Source of the DNA: Alistipes sp.
GTDB taxonomy: Bacteria; Bacteroidota; Bacteroidia; Bacteroidales; Rikenellaceae
DNA: 8,653 nt
Direction of reading: 5' to 3'
NCBI GenBank assembly: GCA_017380955.1
Contig: JAFOCZ010000019.1
Location: forward strand, 1-8,653
The position numbers were made by a program, and so were the translations under genes. A model generated the notes under the pieces. It was given only the letters and a program-made list of their open reading frames with translations. It searched no databases and had not been told where the DNA came from. Positions 1 to 7,195 of this stretch are shown piece after piece (within the stretch, counting starts at the first letter, position 1; every line of letters starts with the position of its first letter).

Positions 1-817
1 CAGTGTAGAGGTGATTCTGAAGACCGCCCTTCTCAACATCCTTTGAGATCTCAGCGTACTCATACTTGTACTGCGCAGTTTTGTACTCTGTAGAGATAGC
101 ACCAGTTACAGCGTTGAATGCTGCTGGGTGTGCTGCAGTGTAAACTACCTGAACAAACTTTGGATTAACATTGAGGTTAAGATCTGCAAGGTCGGTAGCG
201 ATAACACGCACCTTACCATAAGGACGCTGCAAAACAAGGCTCTGTGGAATAGAGTTAGTAATCTTGAGATCCTTAGATATGAAGTAAGCATCGGTAGACT
301 CATCGTTGATAGCGTCCTCCTTAATCTTGATGTCACGAAGGTCGTTCCCAATAACGTGGTGCAAACCGAGGTTACGCTGAGCCTCAATTGCTGGTTTTAC
401 CTCCTTCTCAGCCTCACCCTCTGGTACGAAGTCAGCGAAAACTACGAACTGGTAAGTACGGTTAGGTACAAGACGAAGGTCGAATGATACAGCCTCGTAC
501 TTGTCAACGATGATAACCTGACGGTCCTTAACAGGAGCATCTGTCAAGCCCTTAGCATCGTAAACCTCCAAAGAGTAACGAAGGTCAACGCTGTTCCAGT
601 CAGTACCCTGGAAATAGTCGATAGCGCCATAGGCACTATTCTTTGCATTCTGCTCGTCTGCTACGCCATTCTCACCAGCACGTGTGAGTTCGGTAGTGCC
701 GACAGAAAGCTGGAAGTCAACCTCACCACCAAGGTTTGCAGTGGTGTCGTTGAAATCCTTCTGGCAAGATGCTAAACCAAGCACCAATGCCGCCAAAGCG
801 AAAAATCTTGCTTTCAT
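1..817 (-). CDS. Fimbrillin-like surface lipoprotein, DUF6562-type (3' end outside window)
   Basis: The frame reads from the ATG at 817-815 down to base 1 without a stop: 272 codons, C-terminus missing. Residues 1-18 form a lipoprotein signal: KAR, a hydrophobic stretch, then the lipobox LASC with Cys18 as the lipidated residue. QKDFND follows, acidic enough to fit an outer-surface export signal. A low-complexity linker leads to LTRAG with Arg46-Ala47. Residues 79-130 (SLEVYDAKG, then SFDLRLVPNRTYQFVVFADF) and a later RPYGKVRVIATD around residue 200 are the beta-sandwich signatures I associate with DUF6562 and, more remotely, FimA/Mfa1 type V pilins. Arg46 sits where the FimA pilin is cleaved by an Arg-specific protease, so a pilus subunit or pilus-like adhesin is plausible; that role is inferred. 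No Shine-Dalgarno is present and the leader is A/T-rich. Family assignment is from memory of motifs and was not searched. Confidence 0.85.
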   Translation of the reverse strand, partial: MKARFFALAALVLGLASCQKDFNDTTANLGGEVDFQLSVGTTELTRAGENGVADEQNAKNSAYGAIDYFQGTDWNSVDLRYSLEVYDAKGLTDAPVKDRQVIIVDKYEAVSFDLRLVPNRTYQFVVFADFVPEGEAEKEVKPAIEAQRNLGLHHVIGNDLRDIKIKEDAINDESTDAYFISKDLKITNSIPQSLVLQRPYGKVRVIATDLADLNLNVNPKFVQVVYTAAHPAAFNAVTGAISTEYKTAQYKYEYAEISKDVEKGGLQNHLYT

Positions 818-1204
818 AGGATAAAAATTAAAAGTGTTTAGTTGATAAAATAAGTTTATAGTTGTTTTGTAAATTGCCCATCAACAAAAGTGCTCGTCGC
901 CCAAAAACTCAGTTGTTCCGTTTTGCGCATTTAGCGCAAAGGAGTTTCCGAGTTAGTGTCGTCAAGAAAATATATACCACCGTGCCGAAAAATTCGGGAC
1001 ACCTATAAGGTGTTCGCTACGTTGTGGCGGCTATTTTCTGTTCGTTTCTCGTCGCAAGACCAATGCTCGTGCCCCGATACCAAGAGTTGATATCCCCTAA
1101 AAAGAAATCGAGGCGAGAGAGGCTAACTACCCCCCCCCTCAGAGAGTTATGCTTGCTCGTGGGTTTTTAGCCCCTCGGCAGTAATGAGTTTTTTGTTATG
1201 ATTA
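818..1204 (-). promoter_or_regulatory. Putative long structured 5' leader of the lipoprotein gene
   Basis: If transcription starts from the promoter at 1211-1240, the lipoprotein mRNA has an untranslated leader of about 390 nt. The stretch has no convincing ORF. It holds several perfect inverted repeats that would form hairpins in the minus-strand RNA: TTTGCGC/GCGCAAA at 922-928/934-940 (7 bp, 5-nt loop), CCGAA/TTCGG at 985-989/993-997 (5 bp, 3-nt loop) and ACACCT/AGGTGT at 999-1004/1008-1013 (6 bp, 3-nt loop). AACTC at 906-910 can pair with GAGTT at 950-954 to enclose the first hairpin, or AAACTC at 905-910 with GAGTTT at 942-947 as an alternative. The 80 nt nearest the start codon are A/T-rich and weakly structured. 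I recognise no known riboswitch class. Confidence 0.45.
1130..1138. repeat. Homopolymer of nine C (nine G on the minus strand)
   Basis: A run of nine C lies inside the putative lipoprotein leader, 313 bp upstream of the lipoprotein ATG. It is the longest G/C homopolymer I noticed in the window. It is too far from either start codon or promoter core to shift a reading frame or promoter spacing directly. It could change length by slippage, but this single sequence gives no evidence of variation. Confidence 0.9.
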
Positions 1205-1210
1205 CAAAAA

Positions 1211-1240
1211 CAAATATAGGTAATATTTCGCAAATAGCAA
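1211..1240 (-). promoter_or_regulatory. Bacteroidetes-type promoter for the lipoprotein gene
   Basis: Read on the minus strand, 1218-1211 is TATATTTG, an exact match to the Bacteroidetes -7 consensus TAnnTTTG. TTG lies at 1240-1238, separated by 19 nt, the expected distance for the -33 element. The start site would fall near 1204. No other exact TAnnTTTG on this strand was found between this site and the lipoprotein ATG. The only weaker alternative seen is TATATTTT at 974-967, which lacks a TTG at the right distance. Confidence 0.55.
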
Positions 1241-1486
1241 TACATTTTGTGTTAAAAATAACCACTGTTACTGCGAACTATTGAGGTGCGTGAATATAAT
1301 TATTATAAAAATAGGTATAAAAAACGTGAAATGTGTTTGAATAGTGGTTGCGGTGTGTGGTAAAATAGATGATTATTGCTATTTCCGAAAAGGGTGATAA
1401 TTTGGTGTAAATCGGTAGTGGTTGTGGAGGCGTGTGTCGGAGGGGTTGGAGAGGGTGGCTGCTAAGTGAAAAGACGATACGATTAA
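1241..1486. other. Non-coding spacer between the divergent promoters
   Basis: No ORF with homologue-like composition, no RNA gene and no promoter consensus was recognised here. Two minor structures are visible. One is a 13-bp palindrome, TATAATTATTATA, at 1295-1307. The other is a direct repeat of TAGTGGTTG followed by CGG or TGG at 1342-1353 and 1416-1427 (11 of 12 bases identical, 74 bp apart), whose AGTGGTT core is also present inverted as AACCACT at 1260-1266. From about 1345 to 1465 the plus strand is unusually rich in G and T and poor in C. Confidence 0.6.
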
Positions 1487-1524
1487 AATATTTGCAAAAA
1501 GCCTTCGTTTATCGTGCAAATATT
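1487..1524. repeat. Perfect 10-bp inverted repeat over the DUF2723 promoter (candidate operator)
   Basis: AATATTTGCA at 1487-1496 and its exact reverse complement TGCAAATATT at 1515-1524 are separated by 18 bp. The right arm ends two bases before the -7 hexamer region and the spacer covers the -33 position. A third partial copy of the half-site, ATATTTGC, occurs at 1528-1535 and overlaps the -7 element itself. The placement suits a dimeric regulator, but part of the symmetry comes from words resembling the -7 consensus, so chance is possible. Confidence 0.5.
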
Positions 1525-1534
1525 ATTATATTTG
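1504..1534 (+). promoter_or_regulatory. Bacteroidetes-type promoter for the DUF2723-cysS transcription unit
   Basis: TATATTTG at 1527-1534 matches the -7 consensus TAnnTTTG exactly. TTCG at 1504-1507, one base from TTTG, lies 19 nt upstream as a -33 element. The start site would be near 1541, giving a short leader of about 17 nt before the ATG at 1558. The leader has no Shine-Dalgarno and is A/T-rich, as is usual in this phylum. Confidence 0.65.
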
Positions 1535-1557
1535 CGAGTTTTAAAGTGTAATCGACA

Positions 1558-4500
1558 ATGATGAACGAAATGAATAAATTCAAATTTTGGAACAATATCG
1601 TAGGATGGATGGTCTTCTTCATAGCCACTGCATCCTATGTGCTCACTATAGAGCCCACAGCAAGTTTGTGGGACTGTAGCGAGTTTATAGCAACGTCATA
1701 CAAACTCGAGGTGGGTCACCCTCCCGGAGCGCCGCTCTTTATGATGCTGGCCCGCATAGCCTCTATGTTTGCTCCAACGGTGGAGAGTGTGCCGATGATG
1801 ATTAACGCTATGAATGCCATAGCATCGGGATTCTGCATCCTCTTCCTCTTCTGGACCATCACACACCTTGCGCGCCGCATAACATCGCGTGGCGAGGCGC
1901 TGGGTGTGATATCTGTGGAGCGTATGATTCTCATCCTGGGTGCTGGTGCTGTGGGTGCGTTGTCGTATGCCTACACCGACACATTCTGGTTTTCGGCCGT
2001 TGAGGGTGAGGTATATGCTATGTCGTCGATGTTCACGGCGTTGGTAGTGTGGCTGATGCTCAAGTGGGAGGAGAATGCCCACCGCGCCACATCTATGCGC
2101 TGGATAATCTTCATCGCCTACCTTATGGGCTTGTCGATAGGTGTGCATATCCTTAACCTGCTCACCATCCCTGCGTTGGTTATGATATGGTTTTTCCGCC
2201 GTTATGAGTATCGCACTGCGTGGGACTATGTGGCAAAGATTGCCTTGGCGCTTGTGGTGTCGCTCGTTATCCTCGGCGCAATAAACGGCATCATCATCCC
2301 ATATACCGTGGCGCTCGGTGCTGCGGTCGACACCTTTGCCGTAAACTCGCTCGGTATGCCTGTCAACAGCGGTATGATAATCTTTGCCGTGGCGGTCTTT
2401 GCGCTGTTGGGCTATGCTGTGATGTTCACACACCGCAGAGGTTATAAGGTGCTTAACGGTGTTGTTATGGCGGTGTTGGTGATATTGATAGGCTTCAGTT
2501 CCTACGCCTCGGTATCTATCCGTGCTGCGGCAAATCCGCCTATGAACTCCAACAATCCGTCGAATCCCCATATGCTCCTGAGTCTCTTGAATCGTGACCA
2601 GTATGGTAATCGCCCATTGTTGCGCGGCCCTTACTACTCGGCACTTCCAAACTCTGTGGTGGAGCAAAACCCCGACCTTATGTCCGATGATGAGTATCTC
2701 CCTACGGGTGACTACGCCTCAAAGGATGTTATGTGGCTCAACCCCGAGACAGGACTCTACGAGGAGCGTGTTATCTTCGATGGCTACACCTATCCCGATG
2801 AGGCTATGCGCCTCTTCCCACGTATGTGGCACTACTCACGCCGCGATAGTTACGATGCCAACTGGGTGGCAAAGGTCGATGGTCACGCCACGGTGCGTGT
2901 GGATGATGGCAATGGCGGTGTGTGGTATGAGCCTACGGCGGCTGAGAACTTGAGCTACTTCCTCGGCTACCAGATGGGTGATATGTTCTGGCGCTACTTT
3001 ATGTGGAACTTCGTAGGTCGTCAGGATGACGAGCAGTTGAAGGCCGATGTTGAGAATCGCATCTATATGCACGGCGGCTGGTTGTCGGGTATCGACTTTA
3101 TCGATGAGTTTTATGCTGGTGCGCGCACCGCACTGCCCTCGGAGATGGAGGATAACCCTGCGCACAACACCTACTTCTTCCTGCCGTTGTTGCTCGGTTT
3201 GTTAGGTCTTATCTATCAGTTGAACAACGACTGGCGTAACTTCTTTGTGGTGCTGCTGTTGTTTGGTATGATGGGTATCGCGTTGGTCGTATACTTCAAC
3301 ACCGCTCCCGATGAGCCTCGTGAGCGTGACTATGTATATGCCGGAGCATTCTACGCCTTCAGCATATGGCTGGGTATCGGCGTTTTGTCGGTGGGAGAGT
3401 TGCTCCTGAACCTCGCCAAGAGGTTTAACCCTCAGCGTGGTGGCGTTGTAGGTGCTGTGGTGACGTTGCTCCTCACGGCGAGTGTCCCTGTGGTGCTTGC
3501 TGCCGAAAACTGGGATGACCACGACCGCTCGGGACGCTATATGTCGCGCGATATTGGTCGTAACTACCTCAATAGCGCACCTCAGAATGCCATCATCATC
3601 AACTATGGCGATAACGACACCTTCCCATTGTGGTATTGCCAGGAGGTGGAGGGCATCCGCACCGATGTGCGTGTTATGAACTCGTCGTATTTAGGTGGTG
3701 AGTGGTATGTCGATGAGATGAAACTCGCGGCAAACGATGCCGAGGGTGTGCCTTTCAGCATCCCATCGGCGAAGTATAGTTTCGTTAACGACTGGACTCT
3801 TATTGCCGATGTGGTGAGCGTGCTGGATAACGACAAGGCTCGCAAACTACGCCAGGCACGCCGTCTTATCGAGGGCGAGAACTACTACGATATCTCGTAC
3901 AACGATATCCAAGGCAGAGTGCAGCACCTTATGGGTACATATGCCGATGTTACGAAGTATCTCAACGAGGCGCAGACCGTTATGGATAAGTATGAGCCCG
4001 AGGTGGCACGATATGCCGAGAGCGGTGACACCACGTCGGATGGCTTCTACGATGTATATGTGCCATATGCTGTGGCGCGTAACCTCTTCGACGCTATCAT
4101 CAACAACGAGGAGTTTATGCAGGACTACCAGACTATGGAGGAGTATTGGTCATATAACGATGCTATTGCTGAGCACGACATACTCCTCGAGGATGCTATA
4201 CGCCTGTTCATCTCCGATGAGCCTATGACGCTTGTCATCAACGACGGTCGTATGGTGCTCTTGGCAGAGGGCGAGACACTGGCTCGTGAGGCGCGTAAGG
4301 AGGATTATATGGTTGTGGGACGCCTCAAGGCAAAGGTAGACAGTTATCTCGATGGCGTTGACTCGGACTATATCCTTGCAGCGCAGAACTACATAATCCC
4401 TGTGGATAAAACTGCGGCTATAGAGGCTGGTATCGTCGAGGAGAAGGATGCCGAGCGTATGGTAGATGAGGTTAAGGTGTCGCTGGCTGGTAAGTCAGTG

Positions 4501-5706
4501 CTTACACGTGACCACCTCCTGATGCTCGACCTCTTCGCAAACTTCGACTGGAAGCGCCCTATATCCTTCACCCAGGCACACCTTATGAAGGACTATGGCA
4601 TTGTGGACTACGCACGTTTCGATGGCTACTGCTACACCTTTGTGCCTATCTACACCAAGTACCGTGCAGGTAGCGAGGCGGGAATCCTCGATGCTGATAA
4701 GTTATATCCGCTCTTTATGGGTGATGATGAGAACGTGGAGCCTCTCCACTTCGGCAATATCGCCGATGAGGATGTGCTGGTAGACTACTTCTTCCGCTAT
4801 AACATCTCTGCAGCACGTTGCCGTGAGAACTTCGCGCGTGTGGCTACGGAGTATCTGCGTCGTGGTGCGGAGGAGGATGTGTTGCGTGCCGAGGCGCTCC
4901 TCGACAGAGGTATGGCGGTGTTGCCGTTGAAGAAGGTGGGATACTCTCATAGCAACACACAGCCATATATCCGTGGTTACTACACCATCGCCAACTACTT
5001 CCTCGAGGTTGCAACTATGGACTTGGAGGAGGCTGTTGCGGCGCTTGACGCGATGTTAGGCATAGAGGCTACCATCACACACAATGGCGATAACTTCGCA
5101 TACTTCTACGACTTGTCGGATGCTGCTGCGGAGCGTCAGGCAACGGCGATACACCGCGGCTTAGATATCGACGAGGTGAACAAACTCCTATTGTCGAGTG
5201 ACGAGGCCTTCGAGCGTGCCGAGGAGTGCTATCGCAAGGGTGATACGCTTGCTGCGGAGTATGTTAAGCAGCGTGGCGAGTGGGTGAATTACTACTTGCA
5301 GTATGCCACATACGACAGTTTCTCATATGCCGCAAGCGATGAACTATACAACAAGATGCTCGACATCATCGAGACTCTCAACACCAGCCATATGCTCTCG
5401 GGAAGTTTCGACTGGGTGGCAAATGGCGATGTGGAGATTGCCCTTGTTGAGAATCCTCTGAACTTCGACAAACTTGTGGTGGACTACCTTGCTGCCATCA
5501 AGCGCCTCGCACCTGAGGATGTCAACGACCCTGCTATGGCACTTGTCGAGGGTCACATCTGCAACCTCTATGAGATATACAGCACACTCCCTGCCTCACG
5601 ATTCATAGGTGGCAAGGATGCTCCAGCACCATACCTCTACGATGCCGAGGAGTTCCTGTCGGGAGATGCTGCATATGAGATACTAACGATTTACGGAAAG
5701 ATATAA
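1558..5706 (+). CDS. DUF2723 (TMEM260-like) membrane protein, probable protein O-glycosyltransferase
   Basis: A 1382-residue membrane protein. The N-terminus carries the DUF2723 hallmark: a membrane segment at about 14-31, then WDCSEF (38-43) and VGHPPGAPLF (52-61); acidic residues after the first membrane segment are typical of GT-C transferases. About twelve hydrophobic segments are visible, the later ones near 225-255, 273-292, 298-318, 540-557, 562-581, 595-620 and 628-649. Family motifs between and after them include NRDQYG (345-350), FWRYFMWNFVGRQDD (477-491), PRERDYVYAG (587-596), ENWDDHDRS (650-658) and NYGDNDTFPLWY (682-693). Residues from about 650 to the end form a soluble, acidic, probably periplasmic region of some 730 residues, helical and TPR-like towards the end. 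Eukaryotic TMEM260 is an O-mannosyltransferase, so transfer of a sugar from a lipid-linked donor onto exported proteins is the likely role; donor and substrate are not known from sequence. ATG 1558 is used, though Met2 and Met5 are alternatives. cysS follows after 19 nt. Confidence 0.9.
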   Translation: MMNEMNKFKFWNNIVGWMVFFIATASYVLTIEPTASLWDCSEFIATSYKLEVGHPPGAPLFMMLARIASMFAPTVESVPMMINAMNAIASGFCILFLFWTITHLARRITSRGEALGVISVERMILILGAGAVGALSYAYTDTFWFSAVEGEVYAMSSMFTALVVWLMLKWEENAHRATSMRWIIFIAYLMGLSIGVHILNLLTIPALVMIWFFRRYEYRTAWDYVAKIALALVVSLVILGAINGIIIPYTVALGAAVDTFAVNSLGMPVNSGMIIFAVAVFALLGYAVMFTHRRGYKVLNGVVMAVLVILIGFSSYASVSIRAAANPPMNSNNPSNPHMLLSLLNRDQYGNRPLLRGPYYSALPNSVVEQNPDLMSDDEYLPTGDYASKDVMWLNPETGLYEERVIFDGYTYPDEAMRLFPRMWHYSRRDSYDANWVAKVDGHATVRVDDGNGGVWYEPTAAENLSYFLGYQMGDMFWRYFMWNFVGRQDDEQLKADVENRIYMHGGWLSGIDFIDEFYAGARTALPSEMEDNPAHNTYFFLPLLLGLLGLIYQLNNDWRNFFVVLLLFGMMGIALVVYFNTAPDEPRERDYVYAGAFYAFSIWLGIGVLSVGELLLNLAKRFNPQRGGVVGAVVTLLLTASVPVVLAAENWDDHDRSGRYMSRDIGRNYLNSAPQNAIIINYGDNDTFPLWYCQEVEGIRTDVRVMNSSYLGGEWYVDEMKLAANDAEGVPFSIPSAKYSFVNDWTLIADVVSVLDNDKARKLRQARRLIEGENYYDISYNDIQGRVQHLMGTYADVTKYLNEAQTVMDKYEPEVARYAESGDTTSDGFYDVYVPYAVARNLFDAIINNEEFMQDYQTMEEYWSYNDAIAEHDILLEDAIRLFISDEPMTLVINDGRMVLLAEGETLAREARKEDYMVVGRLKAKVDSYLDGVDSDYILAAQNYIIPVDKTAAIEAGIVEEKDAERMVDEVKVSLAGKSVLTRDHLLMLDLFANFDWKRPISFTQAHLMKDYGIVDYARFDGYCYTFVPIYTKYRAGSEAGILDADKLYPLFMGDDENVEPLHFGNIADEDVLVDYFFRYNISAARCRENFARVATEYLRRGAEEDVLRAEALLDRGMAVLPLKKVGYSHSNTQPYIRGYYTIANYFLEVATMDLEEAVAALDAMLGIEATITHNGDNFAYFYDLSDAAAERQATAIHRGLDIDEVNKLLLSSDEAFERAEECYRKGDTLAAEYVKQRGEWVNYYLQYATYDSFSYAASDELYNKMLDIIETLNTSHMLSGSFDWVANGDVEIALVENPLNFDKLVVDYLAAIKRLAPEDVNDPAMALVEGHICNLYEIYSTLPASRFIGGKDAPAPYLYDAEEFLSGDAAYEILTIYGKI

Positions 5707-5725
5707 ACAAAAAATATAGAAAACA

Positions 5726-7195
5726 ATGGAGAAGATTCAGTTGTACAATACGCTCTCACGTCGCAAGGAGACGTTTGAGCCTATCAACCCCGAGCACGTA
5801 GGAATGTATGTTTGTGGTCCTACAGTTTATGGCGATCCACACCTCGGTCACGCACGTCCTGCAGTGACCTTCGACCTCTTGTTCCGCTACTTGCAGTCGT
5901 TGGGCTACAAGGTGCGCTATGTGCGTAACATCACCGATGTTGGTCACCTCGAGCAGGATGCCGACGATGGCGAGGATAAGATTGCTAAGAAGGCACGCCT
6001 CGAGCAACTCGAGCCTATGGAGATTGCGCACTACTACACCGAGCGTTACCACGACGCTATGCGTGAGTTGGGCGTTAAGACCCCATCTATCGAGCCACAC
6101 GCCTCAGGTCATATCATCGAGCAGATAGAGATGGTAAAGCGTATCCTCGAGGCTGGCTATGCCTATGAGTCTAACGGCTCTATCTACTTCGATGTTGAGA
6201 AGTATAACAAGGACTACCACTATGGTCGTCTCTCGGGACGTAACCTCGACGATATCGTCACCAACACCCGTGAGTTGGATGGTCAGAGCGACAAGCACCA
6301 CTCCTATGACTTCGCCCTTTGGAAGAAGGCTGCACCAGAGCATATTATGCGCTGGCCATCACCTTGGAGCGATGGCTTCCCAGGCTGGCATATGGAGTGT
6401 ACCGCAATGAGCACCAAGTACCTCGGCGAGCAGTTTGATATCCACGGTGGTGGTATGGATCTTATGTTCCCACACCACGAGTGCGAGATTGCACAGTCTA
6501 CAGCGGCTATGGGTAAGGACTCGGCACGCTACTGGGTGCATAACAATATGATTACCATCAATGGTCAGAAGATGGGTAAGTCGTTGGGTAACTTCATCAC
6601 CCTCGAGCAACTCTTCACAGGTAACCACCCAATCCTCGAGCAGGCGTATACACCTATGACCATCCGCTTCTTCGTGCTTCAGGCGCACTATCGCTCGACT
6701 CTCGACTTCTCGAACGATGCTCTTCAGGCAGCGGAGAAGGGTCTCGACCGTCTTATGAAGGGTGTTGAGGCACTTGCAAAGTTGAAGCCAGCAGCAACCT
6801 CTACATCCGATGTTAAGGAACTCGAGCGTCGCTGTGCCGAGGCTATGGCCGACGATATCAACTCGCCTATGGTTATCTCTGCGCTCTTCGACTGGGTGCG
6901 TATCATCAACCAGGCTGTTGAGGGTCAGCAGACCTTCACCGCCGAGGATCTCGAGACCTTGAAGGCGACCTTCAACCGCTATGTCTTCGACATCCTTGGT
7001 CTTCGCAACGAGAAGGCTGCCGAGGCAGGTGGCAAGGATATGGTATCTCCTCTTGTAGATATGCTCCTTACAATGCGTATGGAGGCTAAGGCAAACAAGG
7101 ACTGGGCTACATCCGACAAGATTCGTGATAACCTCACCGCAATCGGCATCCGCGTAAAGGATCGTAAGGACGGATTTGACTGGGAGATAGAGTAA
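5726..7195 (+). CDS. cysS: Cysteinyl-tRNA synthetase
   Basis: Class I aminoacyl-tRNA synthetase of 489 residues that charges tRNA-Cys with cysteine in the cytoplasm. The ATP-binding HIGH motif is HLGH (39-42) in VCGPTVYGDPHLGHARP, and the KMSKS loop is KMGKS (282-286). The four zinc ligands that select cysteine are recognisable as Cys30, Cys225 (WHMECTAM), His250 and Glu254 (FPHHECE). The spacing from Cys225 to His250 and Glu254 is the same as between Cys209, His234 and Glu238 of the E. coli enzyme. The DALR-type helical and anticodon-binding region fills the last 170 or so residues; the protein is complete and near the family's usual length. The start is 19 nt after the DUF2723 stop, with an A-rich spacer, no Shine-Dalgarno and no promoter consensus, so it probably shares that transcript. 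The stop codon overlaps the left arm of a repeat element. Confidence 0.98.
   Translation: MEKIQLYNTLSRRKETFEPINPEHVGMYVCGPTVYGDPHLGHARPAVTFDLLFRYLQSLGYKVRYVRNITDVGHLEQDADDGEDKIAKKARLEQLEPMEIAHYYTERYHDAMRELGVKTPSIEPHASGHIIEQIEMVKRILEAGYAYESNGSIYFDVEKYNKDYHYGRLSGRNLDDIVTNTRELDGQSDKHHSYDFALWKKAAPEHIMRWPSPWSDGFPGWHMECTAMSTKYLGEQFDIHGGGMDLMFPHHECEIAQSTAAMGKDSARYWVHNNMITINGQKMGKSLGNFITLEQLFTGNHPILEQAYTPMTIRFFVLQAHYRSTLDFSNDALQAAEKGLDRLMKGVEALAKLKPAATSTSDVKELERRCAEAMADDINSPMVISALFDWVRIINQAVEGQQTFTAEDLETLKATFNRYVFDILGLRNEKAAEAGGKDMVSPLVDMLLTMRMEAKANKDWATSDKIRDNLTAIGIRVKDRKDGFDWEIE

Noticed and set aside
128..487. 119-codon plus-strand open frame at the left of the window
   Set aside because: It lies antisense to the lipoprotein frame, which has a convincing lipobox, family motifs and codon use. 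The plus-strand product shows no domain and starts without upstream signals.
965..976. TATATTTT on the minus strand as a nearer lipoprotein promoter
   Set aside because: It differs from TAnnTTTG at the final G and has no TTG at about 19 nt upstream; the exact match at 1218-1211 with TTG at the right spacing is better. It was kept in mind because it would shorten the leader.
1157..1195. Possible plus-strand intrinsic terminator (GGG...CCC followed by T6)
   Set aside because: The stem is only three base pairs and the T-run is some 15 bases away, with no plus-strand gene ending here.
818..1557. tRNA, small RNA gene, CRISPR array or invertible promoter in the divergent spacer
   Set aside because: No cloverleaf, no regularly spaced repeats and no pair of long inverted repeats flanking a promoter were found.
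1696..2667. 323-codon minus-strand open frame inside the DUF2723 gene
   Set aside because: Its product is His-, Arg- and Gln-rich with no fold signature, a usual reading of the complement of a biased gene. The plus-strand frame has clear family motifs.
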